From Mytilus galloprovincialis (taxonomy: Eukaryota; Mollusca; Bivalvia; Mytilida; Mytilidae), in assembly GCF_965363235.1 (NCBI RefSeq), contig NC_134849.1, forward strand, positions 51,530,122-51,594,121: 64,000 bases of DNA, in the 5' to 3' direction. The notes beneath the pieces are model-generated. The model saw only the letters and a program-made list of their open reading frames with translations, searched no databases and was not told the DNA's origin. Positions 12,230 to 25,010 of this stretch are shown in pieces; position 1 is the stretch's first letter; each line of letters opens with the position of its first letter. The translations under genes and the position numbers were made by a program.

Positions 12230-13795
12230 ATTTGTTCTTCAAAATAGTCATATACAGTAGATCTTTTTCACAAAAATAACTCGGTAATTGCCATAAATGT
12301 AAATTCTACTACATTTTAAAATTGTAATCAAGTATAGAATCCATGCTTACTTTCATGAAGATGCCCAACCCCTAAATTCTCAAACACGTTATGCGCTATC
12401 ATTATAATATGAACCAATTAATAAGACATAGTATGAATTGTTTTGTTGAAACACTAACATTGACATCTAATATATTATATTTGTACGTTATTTCCATGTA
12501 GAAAATTTAATCATATGTGTGTATAATATTAAAAGATTGCATTTCATTACAGTCCTGTAATATTGGACCTAATAAGAACAACACCAATACATACAAGTTT
12601 TAAATCTGTTCATGGACAAACAAAAAGTATGGTAAAATGCTGAAAATGTGTTTAGGTATATATTGTTTAAACTATTAAACTTATTCCTTCTACTTGCTCG
12701 GGCTACTTGCATGACGTTGTGGTTGTCCCTTCAGTCGTGTGTATTATACAATAGTTTTCCAGCACAAGATTATCGGCTAGCAAGAGCAGCTATAACGGCT
12801 GGATGTATACCTGTCAATATATTTCTTCAACACTATTTATGTTAAAATAGTAATTATTTGAGAAAAAGTTTAGTACCAAAGCCTTAGCAAATTTTCTGAC
12901 CCTTACCCAAATGTAAAATATGAATTTGAAACAAAGCAGATGCTATCGGCAAAAACAAAAAAGAACATTGAAAAATTAAAAACGCACAAGGTACATCATT
13001 GAAAACCTTGTAACCTGCATATTGAGTATTAATTTACGCTTAAATGGCAAAGTTCAACGGCCAATCATTCATGTCATATGTGAATATTCAAAGATTTTTT
13101 GCAGGGTAAGGGGAATTGGTTGGAAAAAAAGTTAACTATCATGTTCAATTTTATAATTTTAAGTTCTGTATATGATACTTCATTTAAAAAAATCGAAAGC
13201 CATTCCCATATGTGAAACGGGTTAAATTGTATGAATTAATTTTGTCTGTAAGTGCTGTGAAAAAGTCCATTCATTTTGTATTCCAAAGTAGAACACAGAG
13301 GACACCTCCTTATTGACCAATCACAGGACTAAGGACTAGTATCACAAAATGATTTTCCTTTTTTTTTATTGTACTATCCTTATCCTAAAACAAGCGGCTG
13401 AACATGGGTGATTGAGTTCTACAAAAGGGTGACAGAGGCTTTCGTGTTTTAAACATTTATCACATTTTTAAAGCGATTTTCCTATTTTCTCGTTCATATT
13501 TCTGATATAAGGATATCATAATCAAAGTACATTTACCCAAATCTTTTTTGAACGGATAATACCAGTCCATTGTTGAAGATCTCTACAATATACGACGGCT
13601 ATAAAACAATGACCTAGCCTTCGGTTCACAAAAAAAAGTATGACAAAATTAACTCCTTAAGTCTTAAGTTATGAACAATTCTGTATACTTTCGATAATTT
13701 TTAATCGTCACTTTTTGTGTGTGAGATGCAGGATGTGATCGATTCTTTAGGGACGTTCAATACATTAGTAAAATAATTACAAAAAAATGTTTAAT
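12230..13795. repeat. Segmental duplication of lysozyme 2 introns and exon 4 (partner 34310-35955)
   Basis: Collinear matches span the stretch, for example ATTTTAAAATTGTAATCAA, CATGCTTACTTTCAT, AAAAGGGTGACAGAGG, CGGCTATAAAACAATGAC and GTGATCGATTCTT. Intronic and exonic parts are both diverged, as expected for neutral decay. Confidence 0.85.
12698..12810 (-). pseudogene. Decayed lone exon 4 of a g-type lysozyme
   Basis: Read on the minus strand from 12810, it starts with the exon 4 sequence [13 protein letters not shown] and continues with remnants of the SCAGKLLYNTH and RDNHN segments that contain the family's catalytic region. It has in-frame stops, the codon for the catalytic glutamate is lost, and the end of the exon (YGIMQ) is unreadable. 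The acceptor and intron context match copy 2 at 34685-34797. No other exon of this copy remains. It is the remnant of a fourth lysozyme in the cluster. Confidence 0.85.
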
Positions 13796-13815
13796 TAAAG
13801 GCAGTCTTTTATATA

Positions 13816-14690
13816 CTGGTCAACAAAAGAAACGATACGAGACTAATCTTAAAATTTCAAGATGAAGTTTTCCGTTTATAGGACCAATATTGAGGGTAAA
13901 AATGCTTGATGACCATGGAAATATAAATCCGTTAAATAAAGTTTTTTTTTGCTTTTATGACATAATTTAGCGAAATTATTTTTTTGATAAAATTTATAAA
14001 AAACGACAATTTTAAAAACAAATGTTCCAACTAATGATGCCAACCTTTCATTGAAAGGTTAAGACAATGTTTGCAATCAATTCTTTTTAAAAAATCGTTC
14101 AGTTTCTTTTTCTATTTGTAAAACAAAGTTTGGTCCCACAAGAAATCGGTCAAATGTATACATTATCCATTGATTTACCATAGACAGTATGTGTAAAGTG
14201 AAATAAAAAAAAAAACCGATAACAATCTTGAAACTAATCCGAAAGGTTCAAAGTTTACAGTGTGTTGTTTATATATCTAAAGCATTGATTTGAGACGAAA
14301 AGATTTGTTTCTTTTTTTTAGCATTTTTAGAGATTTCAAAAAGCACTTTTTTTACCAAAAATTAAAAAAAAATAATATTTCAAATCATTAGTTACAATAT
14401 GAACATGACTTGGTTAGCATATTGAATATTTTCAAACAAATTTGAAAATTCATTTAGTACTTTGAAAATTGTATGTCGATTTTTATCCAACTTTCCGAAA
14501 AAATAATTTGCACCCTAAGATCGTTTACCCGGAATTTTGTTACTTTCCGACATGATTGGATTCTCATTATCATATGCGCATATATTGCAAATGAAAGCTT
14601 TTTGAAATAGTGTATCTCATTATGATTTATATTTCATACTCTTTGATAAATTTTATTCCAAAGTCGTGTTTCGTTTCTTTTGTTGACTAG
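13816..14690. mobile_element. Mariner-like non-autonomous element, 875 bp, TA target site
   Basis: CTGGTCAACAAAAGAAACGA at 13816 pairs with the inverted TCGTTTCTTTTGTTGACTAG ending at 14690, a terminal inverted repeat of about 27 bp with few mismatches. TA flanks both ends (13814-13815 and 14691-14692), fitting Tc1/mariner-type insertion. No transposase is encoded; the interior is AT-rich. It interrupts the lysozyme-derived duplication; the partner region near 35950 has no such insert. Confidence 0.8.
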
Positions 14691-14692
14691 TA

Positions 14693-15282
14693 TAACTACT
14701 TGGACAGTAAAGGTCAACTTGAAATGTGGCAAAAATGTTTGGATTGTTCCAGCCCTTACAAAGGGTAAGTTGCGCATGTTTTAATATTAAAGTTCAAGAT
14801 ATGTTTGAACGAAAACGGTCATACGTGATCGGACGACATTCGCCAGCGGGATTTTGTTTTTAATTTAGACAAATCTCTCTTTAAGATTTGAAAGTTTGTG
14901 TTTAATATGTGTAGGTGTAACACCTATAGTGATTTCCCCTGTTAACCTTTGTTTAATTTGTACTTTTCCCAAAAGATGTACAATTGTTTGAAATAAAGAA
15001 ATTCTTGACCTGAGTAAAGTTTTATTCTGTGCAGTACTATAGACAAAATTTCACATAGCATATAATTGCATATAAAATATTACCATCCCTGAGAGAAAAC
15101 CAATAAAATTTTCTTGACAATGGAAAGAAAAGAAGGGTACACTATTTGAGGGCACTACAGGTTTAAAACTATCTTATAATCCGGACGCGCGTTTCGTCTA
15201 CATCAGATTTATCCGTGATTCTCAAATGTTAAAATGACAAGGAAAAGTACTATATAGTAAATCATAAATTAGGTACTAGCTT
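14693..15282. other. Intergenic with repeat fragments, no gene
   Basis: There is a fragment around 14920-15010 ending in GAAATAAAGAAATTCTTGACC, which looks like the 3' end of a dispersed repeat. A diverged family D core, inverted (GGACGCGCGTTTCGTCTACA), lies near 15182. No coding exon is seen. Confidence 0.45.
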
Positions 15283-16240
15283 AAGCATATCAAATCTGAT
15301 TAAAACAAATCTACCAATGATATGTGTAATTTTGCTTCATCTCAAGACCATTCTTTTAATTTTGAAGATTAAACGTGTTTCTGTGTTAACATACTTTACA
15401 TGTTCTCTGTTTGTTTTCTGTAAATTAAAAAATGGTCATGGCTTTCAAAATACATTGAAGTTTAATTAATGATGAATTGGTATCATTTTGTTTTATAATC
15501 AACTGATATAAATTAATAATCATTTACGTACTAGACGATATGAAGCATTTATAATCAAACAAGAAGTATTCAAAATTCCACCAGGTTTATATCGTTTAGG
15601 GCTACATTGTCATAGAAGTATACAAATCAGGAAATGTGGTAGAATTGCCAATGGCACAACTATCCACCAAAGTTCAAACTAAGTGGATGTTTTTAACCAA
15701 TTATAAGTAACCGTACGGCTTCAACAATGAGAAAAACCCTTACTGTTCTCCTTTGTATTCGTTACAATTGAAATTTAACTTTTGGTATTGATTCCATACT
15801 TTTTTTCTTTAATTGTTGGTAATATATTGAACATCTTTATAAACACCAAAAGCCATTGAACAAGCCAAAAAAATGCTTATCAATATTTCTGAAAATATTG
15901 ATACTGGATGTCACGTTGTAGTATAAAACAATCAATTACATGGTTATGTGGGAAAATCACTTTCGTAGAAACTTTCGACGCTGAATAATGCTTGCATGCA
16001 CTCCGGTTTTTGGTGGAGTTCGCTTTGGTCAATTTTCAAAATCTTTAAAATTGTGTTCTTAAGTTTGTATTTCTTTTTGGAACATATCTTCCACTTTAAA
16101 ATCGTTTTTAATTGAAGTTAAGAGTATGATCCACATATTGGTAAAGATTGAAACGAGATTGCTTCAGTGTTTAAGACAATAAGGTAACCCTACCATACAA
16201 CACTCATATATGATGATGTAGATTGTCGAAGTAATACAGT
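15283..16240. repeat. Segmental duplication, copy 2 (partner 7370-9000)
   Basis: Collinear with copy 1 but lacking its family A and B insertions, so it preserves two pre-insertion sites. A family B-like core (CCACCAAAGTTC, CGTACGGCT, CAACAATGAGAAAAACCCTTA) is shared by both copies and is therefore older than the duplication. Confidence 0.85.
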
Positions 16241-16375
16241 TAACGAGTTGGTTGACCGTTATGGAATAACCGTTTCACAAATGATATCGGATATGTTCCT
16301 TACGTCGTAACTACAATCCCCTTCCCTTTCATGAATATGACCTACCGAATTAGACTATTTACCGGATTTGTAATC

Positions 16376-16622
16376 ACATAAGCAACACGACGGATGGCAC
16401 ATGTGGAGCAGGATCTGCTTACCCTTCCGGAACACCTGAGATCACCCCTAGTTTTTGGTGGGGTTCGTGTTGTTTATTCTTTAGTTTTCTATGTTGTGTC
16501 GTGTGTACTATTGTTTTTCTGTTTTTCTGTTTGTCTTTTTCATTTTTAGCCATGGCGTTGTCAGTTTGTTTTAGATTTATGAGTTTGACTGTCCCTTTGG
16601 TATCTTTCGTCCCTCTTTTATA
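16376..16622 (+). repeat. Family C repeat, best-preserved copy
   Basis: It starts AAGCAACACGACGG, passes through GCTTACCCTTCCGGAACACC and TTAGCCATGGCGTTGTCAGT, and ends TATCTTTCGTCCCTCTTTTA. It serves as the reference copy here for 707-945, 10740-10985, 17255-17460 and 30230-30530. Confidence 0.75.
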
Positions 16623-17254
16623 TAATTATTTCTTTTTGTTATTTTTTTTCTTTATATAACAAAACCAGACTTCATGTATTGACTTAACCATAACTTAATT
16701 TCATTTTATGAATTATTTCATGCAATATCGAACATATATAGCTTTAGTTCAGATACTTTTTTTACTGCTTTTAAGCTAAAACTGGACTGGTTATAACATA
16801 CGTGTTATGCATAGAAACTGCACAATTGAAATTACCAATGGCCAATATCATTTCATATTGTCAGTATCATGGTTCTTATTAGGTAATATTAGGGATGTCA
16901 AAAGATCTGAAATTTAATACTCGGATACTTACGAGTACTTGGATGAATTTTACACGTCCATCTTTTTTTAGATTTTTGGTGGGATGCAGTGTTTTTGTTA
17001 TTACCTTTCACAAACATATTAACGAAAGACAAACGTACTACAAACATAGCTTGATCCTCTGTTGTTTGTGTCAATTAAACAATAAATTACCGACTGCCGT
17101 TTCTAAAAATAACCTATCATAATTATAGCAATTATTGTTTGTGTACGTGTTCATGAACCAAATTCCAAATGAAATCAAAAATATTTGCATATCAAGTCCG
17201 ACAAAGTAGACAATATATGTATCACCTGTTACTGACGAGTTGATACTTTTTATA

Positions 17255-17460
17255 ATACGATTTGTCCTTTAATTTGTCAACAATATTGGCCTTCAAATTA
17301 CTTGTGCTTTTTCGTGTTGTTCATTCTTACTTTTTCTGTGTTTTGTTTTTTTGCACTATCGTTTGTCTGATTTTCTTTTATATAGCCATGACGTTGTCCA
17401 TTTATTTTCGACTTTTGAGTTTGAATGGCGCTCTCGTATTTTCGCCGATCTTTAAATTGT
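17255..17460 (+). repeat. Family C repeat, strongly diverged
   Basis: Parallels the second half of 16376-16622: TTTCGTGTTGTTCATTCTTA, then ATAGCCATGACGTTGTCC, then ACTTTTGAGTTTGAATGGC. It lies inside the left arm of the hAT-like element. Confidence 0.6.
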
Positions 17461-18032
17461 AAATTAAACAATTATAGTTAGGTTTCATATACAGAGTAAT
17501 TAAATTAATTCAAATGTACATCTCATACTAATCACATATTCATAGAAGTCTTGATTAGCAAACAAACAGAAGTTTTTACGGCTTGTAATTAGTTTATTAT
17601 TAATCCATGAAAGTGTTGATCCGTGTACAAACACCGTTTAAAACGTTTCTAATCAGTTGCATAGGATTCATCGAAGGTCGCTTTGATTTTGTTCTTGTTT
17701 AGAAATATGATCTGGTCAACAATTTTAGACGAAAGACTGTTTGACTTTCTATTTTTTTGTTACAAGTAGTACTGCACATGAAAACATTCCCTCGGAAGTA
17801 AAGACGGGTCGGCGAGTCGGCGAGTCCCGGATCAATCGGCGGTTTTGTTTCACTGAGAGAAGAATCTGTTTTGAAATCAATTTTTTTGATAGTCTATTGA
17901 GGTATTCATTTATGAAATTGATTGTACGTCTTTCTTAGACAACTATTCAGTATATTATCGCTATTTTTATTACATTAGTGGTAAAAACTTCGATTTTTTT
18001 TTCTTGTTTGTATTCTGTGAGTACAAAACAAA

Positions 18033-19226
18033 ATGGCGGACTCCGACTGTTTTGAATCTGTTGAAGAAAACTCTTCAGTAGGCAGAGGCTATGAGTCTGA
18101 CTTCTCCACAAGAGGTATGTCTGATAATTCTATAGAAAGAGAGAGCAAGAAACGCAAATTTGCAACCCCTAGTCCAAATAAAAGTTATTCAAATGCAATC
18201 CAAACCCCAGCCACAGTCCGATAGATACCATTACGCAATCACCCTCGACCCTCTGTCCCCGACAACCAGCATATTATTATCAGTGCTAGAGGTGTTCGCC
18301 TAGCAGAAGAAAATCCCATCAAAATTCAAAAAAATATTTCAAAGGAGTATGGCATTGTTAAAAATATTAGACCAATAAGATCTGGTAACATTATTGTAAA
18401 CTGTATGGATGGTATGCAACTAAAACATCTGATGAAAGCAACTCAGCTAGGTGAATGGCAAGTCAAGTGCTCTAAACCACAAAGTCTTCTGAGCTCACAA
18501 GGATGCATATATAATGTACCTCAGGAATATTCTGAGGAAGACATTAAATATGCATTAAATGAATATGGGGTCACAAAAGCCACAAGGCTTACATATTATG
18601 ACAAACAACAAGCCAAAAGAGCACCATCTAGAACTATAAAATTGTACTTTAGCATACCACAAATGCCAACATCTGTATGCATTGGGTTTCTAAAGTACAG
18701 AGTTAAACTTTTTGTACCCAAGCCAATCCAATGTTACAATTGTCAACAGTTTGGCCATGTTGCCACAAATTGTAAAAGGGATAAAGCATGTGTTAAGTGT
18801 AGTTTAAGACATGAAGGCCAGTGTAATACTGATACAGCAGTGTGTGTAAACTGCAAAGGTCCTCATCAGGCAAACTCCAAAGACTGTCCTAAAAGAGTGG
18901 AAAAACAAAAAGCTCTCAAAAAGAGCAAGGAATTAAAAATATCTGTTGGTGAAGCCACCAAAATTGTAAAAGGTGAAGACACTATCTTGAAGACCTTTGT
19001 TGCAGAGAAAGAATTAAATATGCAATTTAGCAGTAAAACTAAACCCAACAAAAAACCTATATTGGGTGAAGTAAATACTTCTGTTTCCCAAATGGTATCA
19101 ATAATGAGTATTGCAATTACTCATATAATTAATGCTCCAAAAGAGAGAATTACAGTAGAGAATGTAGCAAAGTACATCAGTGAAGTGGCCAAAACTCTAA
19201 ACTTGTGTAATGTTGACACAGATTAA
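18033..19226 (+). pseudogene. LINE ORF1, nucleic-acid-binding Gag-like protein (one stop)
   Basis: One frame of 398 codons, interrupted only by TAG at 18222-18224. In this class of LINE the protein coats the RNA and helps target-primed reverse transcription. The N-terminal 60 residues are acidic and serine-rich, then basic (KKRK). A central region of about 170 residues resembles the RNA-recognition-like part of such proteins. Then come zinc knuckles: CYNCQQFGHVATNC fits CX2CX4HX4C, followed by CVKCSLRHEGQC and CVNCKGPHQANSKDC. The C-terminal part is lysine-rich and helical. The ATG at 18033 follows a purine-rich AAAACAAA context and is the first in frame. Confidence 0.85.
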
Positions 19227-19374
19227 ATGAATCATTATATTGAAAAAAGTCAGTCCATCAGTATTTAAAACTTAAAATAATCAATACATATATATATATA
19301 TTCTTAAAAAGTATTAATTTGAAGAACATCATAACTAACATAATTCTATTAATATAATTATATTAATAACAATA

Positions 19375-22300
19375 ATGACTAGTTCATTTGTTATACATCA
19401 CTGGAATTGCCATAGCTTTCATAGCAATGGTCCAGAATATATATGGAATTTATCAAATTCCTCTAGTTATCCAGATGTAATATGCCTACAAGAAACTTGG
19501 TTTAAAAGTGAAAATGATCTCATTGAAATTAACGGTTACACAGTTACAGATTTTTCAGTTAGAGATGGTATAAAGGGGGGTGGCACAGCTATATATGTCA
19601 AAGTAGACACCCCATACTCTAAGAAAGAAATAACTTCAAAATTTGAAACTTCTGTTGCTCAAATATTAATAAACAGTGACATGGTCACCATTATAAGCCT
19701 ATATGATGCATCAACAGACACAAAAGAAGATGATTATATAAATCTCTTGAATCAAATTGAATGTAAATTTATTATCTGTGGTGACTTTAATGCTCATCAT
19801 TATCTATGGGGTAGTAATAAAAGTGACACTAAAGGTAACTCATTGCACAATGCTATTAGTACCAATAATATTATAGTTTTAGATGATGGATCAGGTACTA
19901 GACAAAACCCCTCCGATCTACAATTGTCATGTATTGATATATCAATGTCTAGTGTACAGTTAACACATCAAATAACGTGGACAGTAGATAATAAATCCTT
20001 ATATGGTAGTGATCATTTTGTAATACAGTTAACATTGAATCAAACATCATCTTGTTCAAACAGCGAACACGAGTTGATTTGGAACTATAAAAAAGCTGAT
20101 TGGGATGGGTTCGCCAGCTCATGCCATAAACAACTTAGTGAGAGCATGATTACTGACAATATTAATGATTCATGTACTCATCTCACTTACACTATCATTA
20201 AAATTGCTGGTGAGCACATCCCTTCTAAGAAAAGAAGGAAAAATAATAAACCACAAGTCCCCTGGTGGAATGAAAACTGTACATTGGTGATAAAAGAACG
20301 CAGTAAAGCTCGTAACAAGGCCAGGCATACGGGGGTGGACATGATTATTTATTATACAAAGAAAAAGAAAAGGAATGTAGAAATACTATTAAATTAACAC
20401 AGCAAAAATATTGGGAAACCTTCTGCAGTGGCTTGAATAATAATAATGATATAGGGCAAGTGTGGAATACAATTAAGAGAATAATGGGTAAAACAATTAG
20501 TTCTCTAATTATGCCTACTTTGATTTACAAAAATAAAATATATGAATCTACTAAAGAAAAGGCTAATATATTAGCTGAAGCATTTGCCAATGTAAGTAGT
20601 TCAAGTAACTATTCAGAAGCATTTATATCACATAAAGAACATATTGAGTCTATAGAAGCTGAAAACATGAAACATTATTTTTCTGAAAACTCCCAAAGTT
20701 ATAATGAACCATTTACACTTAATGAATTACAGGATGCTATTGCTGATACATAAGATACATCTCCTGGTAAAGATAAGGTTACCTATAGTATGTTTAAAAG
20801 CTTTAGTAATAAATCACTTGGTGTACTTCTTTTATTATATAACAGAATTTGGTTCTCACAAGATCTTCCTCTGGCTTGGAAACATTCAATAATAATTCCA
20901 AGCTTTAAAAAGGGGAAAGATTCAAGTGACCCACATGCATATAGACCAATAGCTTTAACATCTAATTTTGTAAAAATTATGGAAAAGATGGTTAATAACA
21001 GACTGAGGTGGTACCTTGAGAAAAATCATATATACTCACCTTATCAGAGTGGATTTCGTCAAAATAGAAGTACGATGGAACAAATAATTAGACTTGATAA
21101 CGATATACAAAAATCATTTTTAAAGAAAGAATATTTAGTTGGAGTATTTATTGACTTCCAGAAAGCATTTGATATGATATGGAAGTTTGGACTTCTAAAC
21201 AAAATGGTTAAAATTGGGATAAAGGGTAACATACTCGGTTGGGTTAATAGTTTTCTCACTAACAGAACAATAAAGGTCAAAATAAATAACACTCTTTCTG
21301 ATACTCTCACGATCCAAAACGGTACCCCTCAAGGAAGTTGCATCAGCCCGACATTATTCAATATTATGGTAAACGATCTCCCTTTATGTATTAATAATTG
21401 TTCTATTTCCCAATTTGCAGACGATAGTGCAATATGGCTATGTGGTAAAAATATTGGTTATATTCAAAGGAGAATACAGAAAGCTCTTCACAATATCAAA
21501 TCATGGTGTGATAAATGGGGATTTCTCATTTCCCCCCTCTAAAACTGTACCTATTGTCTTTAGTAGAAAGAAAAAGACTGAGAAGTTAGTATTAACTTTA
21601 GGAAACAGTTTATTACAAGTAGTCAATGAGGTGAAATTTTTAGGAATAATTATTGATAGTAAATTGACTTGGTTAAAACATATACAATATATAGAGGCAA
21701 AATGCAGTAAAGTCTTAAATTGCATGAAACTTCTAACAGGTACTAAGTGGGGAGCAAACAGCCATTCTCTTAGAAACATATATATTGCACTTATTAGATC
21801 TAAAATAGACTACGGATGTAAAGTATATAATTCCGCCTCACATTCCGTAAAGAAAATAATGGACCGGGTGCAAAGTCAAGCACTTCGAATTTGTACTGGT
21901 GCATATAAAAATGTAGCCACAAGTGGACTACAAGTAGAAATGGGTGACCCACCCTACGAAGAACGTAGGCAGAGCCTTATTACAAAATGATTTTTAAATA
22001 TATCTAGTCATGAAGACAACCATCCAACTAAGGAAAGTTTGGCCAAAAAAGCAACATTTCTTTGCTACTCCAAGGAAATAAAACAGAATAAAAAACCATA
22101 TTTTATTGTTTCAAAAGATATGATTAATCAACATGATGTAGATATTAACCAAATATACAACTACAAACAATTCCCAACACCCCCTTGACTAAACCCCGTG
22201 TATGTACACAACTCTCGAATCTCATCTCGAAAAAGGATAATCCACACTTAATTCGAAGTGAAAGTAACTTCATGATTGATACGCAGTACCGCCAGTTTTT

Positions 22301-23159
22301 AAAAATATATACGGACGGATCTAAAGATCCAAATTCTAATAAAACCTCATGTGCATTTGCAATACCTGAAATGGGAATAAAAAAAGATTTCAAATTGCCT
22401 AAGAATATGTCAATTTTCACTTGTGAGCTTATGGCAATATTTCTGTCTCTTATATGGTTAGAAGCATTTAAACCAAATAATGTTATTGTGTTTGTCGACT
22501 CTTTATCAGCTCTCCAAGCCTTAAAGAGTAATTCATTTAAGGTAAAAAATTATTTATTGTACGACATTATATTTTTATACAACCAGTTAGTCAAACTAGG
22601 TAGTAACGTAATATTTGAGTGGATCCCAAACCACGTCGGAATTTTAGGAAACGAAATTGCAGACCAGACTGCCAAAGTGGCTCTTAATAAAGATACAGCA
22701 GATTGTCATATTCCCCTTTATAAAGAAGACATCAAATGTTTAACAAAAAACATTTTAACACAAATTTGGCAAAAACAGTGGTAAGATAACCCAAAGGGAA
22801 GATTACTACACTCCTTCCAAAATAATGTATCATTTAAGATTACTATTCCACCAATGAATAGAGAAAATGAACAAATAATTTACAGATTAAGATCTGGCTC
22901 TATTAATGTAAATAAATATCTTCACAAAATATGGAAAAGCCCGAGTGAAATTTGTGAAAACTGCAAAGTCACAGACGATGTTGTACACTTTCTATTAGTC
23001 TGCTCAAAAAATGATGCGCAACGTAAACAGATGTTTGATCAGCTTAAAAATAACGGAGTCGTAGATCTCTCATTGAAACACCTGCTATCCGGTTACACAC
23101 ACACCTTTAGTCCCGTGCATAACTATCTACGGGAAACTAATATACTTATAAGAAAATAG
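19375..23159 (+). pseudogene. LINE ORF2: AP endonuclease, reverse transcriptase, RNase H (broken)
   Basis: In an intact element this protein nicks genomic DNA and copies the LINE RNA into it. The endonuclease (19375 to about 20060) shows WNCHS, CLQETW, GDFNAHH and GSDH, all the usual catalytic landmarks. The reverse transcriptase (about 20800-21700) has AYRPIALTS, GFRQNRST, DFQKAFD, NGTPQGSCISPTLFN and the catalytic FADD. RNase H (about 22290-22690) has YTDGSK, CELMAI, FVDSLSAL and PNHVGILGNEIAD. A C-terminal zinc-finger-like CENCX9HFLLVC lies near 22950. Breaks: a frameshift near 20345, TAA at 20751, a frameshift near 21530, TGA at 21988, a frameshift near 22185, and TAA at 22782. Catalytic motifs remain, so decay is moderate. 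Confidence 0.87.
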
Positions 23160-23390
23160 GAAGACTCTCAACTACATGTATAAGTGTCATTTAGCTTTAG
23201 TTTAGAGATTATAAAACAAATAATTATGTATTTGGAACTAGTGTATATGAATTATTTCTCAGACGGTCCCTAAGTTAAATTATTTCATAAAGTCAGTATA
23301 CAACAAGCAAGATTAAAGATAAATGAAAAACTCACCCGAATATGAAATAATTTCCTTTTTAAATATATATATAATAATCACAAGCAAGTC

Positions 23391-25010
23391 ACAAGTGCAA
23401 TGCACACTTCACCTTTGTGTCAGTCCATTGAGCGTAATCAAACAGACTTTTTCTACCTGTGTCATACATCAGTAAATCATTCACCTTTCAAACACCAGTA
23501 CTAATTGACCATGAAATGCACGTATTAAATTTTAACAAGTATCAACATTCAATTTTAACACTGATCTATTGAAGATTAGTATACTAGATAAGTTAACAGT
23601 GCATATGGAGGGATAATACAACATCACTTTAAAATTCTCTACAATGAAAAATTGCAGTCATATCTTTTAAGACAACAAACACAACACACTATGCTCAGAT
23701 ATTTAACAATAGAAACATTTGCTACAGGCTTTTCTTTTTATGAAAGTGCCACTAACATTTATCTTAATTATTTAATGTTATATGTTTAAAGATTAACGGA
23801 AAACACAATATGTCTTCTCCGATTTTCATAAACTGACAACTATAGTCATATTCATATTGATAGAAAATAAGAAAAATAAACAAACACAAACACAATCACT
23901 ACGCTCATACATTATTAGAATAGTAACAAGAGTTAAATCCTTTTCTATAACAATAAAATGATAAAATCTAAAATTTGTACTAGAGGATGTCAGTAAGACA
24001 AACACACACAGATTATTGTATAATTATATATATGCACATCCCAGCACTTCTGTTTCGCTGACATTCTCTGTACTTACAACAAAATCAAACAATGTCTTTG
24101 TTTTAATAATATACTGGTATAATGTTTTTTCATATTTTCTATTTTTGCTCCATTTATATATTATATATATATATATATCTAAATAGGCGATTAAGGGTGT
24201 AGGTAGGGGTGATTCCTCGTTCAATGACGGAAGTGTTTTTTTCTCGTCAGGGAATGAGGAATCACTAAATACCAATATGTCTTTGGAAATTTATTTGGAA
24301 TAAATTAACGCAACTTGCCGTTATGGAAAAGGAATAACTTCAACAATCCTTACTTTAAGGATTCATTATTTGCTACATCAATTGAGGGAGACGTCCTAAC
24401 ATTGGTTGCATTTAACTAGCACATGTCTTGTTACATGTTTCTAAATATACTCTTTTATTTATATAAGTATATCACAGACGACACAAAGGTGAATAACCAG
24501 ATTACATTTCTAAACAATTTTATGATACCTATCAATAAATAATGCATTTCATTAGGGACTATCATTTGCTTTTTTTTTCATTTTCCTATTACATGTATCT
24601 TCTGTTATGTGTTTTTTTTTTGTTTAGTTTTTTGTCTCTCAACATATATATATATATTTCTGAGTAATTCAGTCAACCATGTTCGCCAAAGTTTGACATA
24701 AAACTCGCCAAAACGTAATACCAAAAATAAATTAAGGACTGAAAGTATACATACATAATACTTATGTTATATGAATTTAAGGCGCAATTACTACATAAGT
24801 AAGTCGCCTACCAAAACCAATAACAACAACAAGTAAAGACGTTGCTGGTACTACTATAACAAATAGTAGCTTCAGGTTAAACATATGTTGTTAATTGATT
24901 TTATTTAGTATTAGGAAGGGGATATTGCAACGGAACTAAAGTGAGTTGAAATATGTAGTGGAATATCTCAAGATGTATAACAGGCAATTGAGTATCAGAA
25001 TACTAAAACT
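23391..25010. other. LINE tail and inner part of the hAT-like element, no gene
   Basis: Very AT-rich, with (AT)n at about 24161-24178 and TATATA runs near 24640. The pair GATTCCTC (24212) / GAGGAATC (24258) forms a small inverted repeat. No coding region or clear LINE 3' border is visible. Confidence 0.4.

Larger units (their letters stand above)
18000..23390 (+). mobile_element. LINE of the I group (ORF1 + endonuclease/RT/RNase H ORF2), inactive
   Basis: The order is complete: a zinc-knuckle ORF1, a 148-bp spacer, then an ORF2 with APE-type endonuclease, reverse transcriptase, RNase H and a C-terminal cysteine motif. The RNase H domain separates it from Jockey-type LINEs, which lack one, and points to the I group (I, Nimb, Ingi and relatives). 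I cannot place it more finely without alignment. There is one premature stop in ORF1 and about six breaks in ORF2, so it cannot be active. The outer ends are uncertain: I found no convincing target duplication, and the limits given are estimates just outside the coding part. Confidence 0.85.

Noticed and set aside
21059-21310. Minus-strand open frames opposite the LINE ORF2
   Set aside because: They are antisense shadows of the reverse transcriptase coding sequence.
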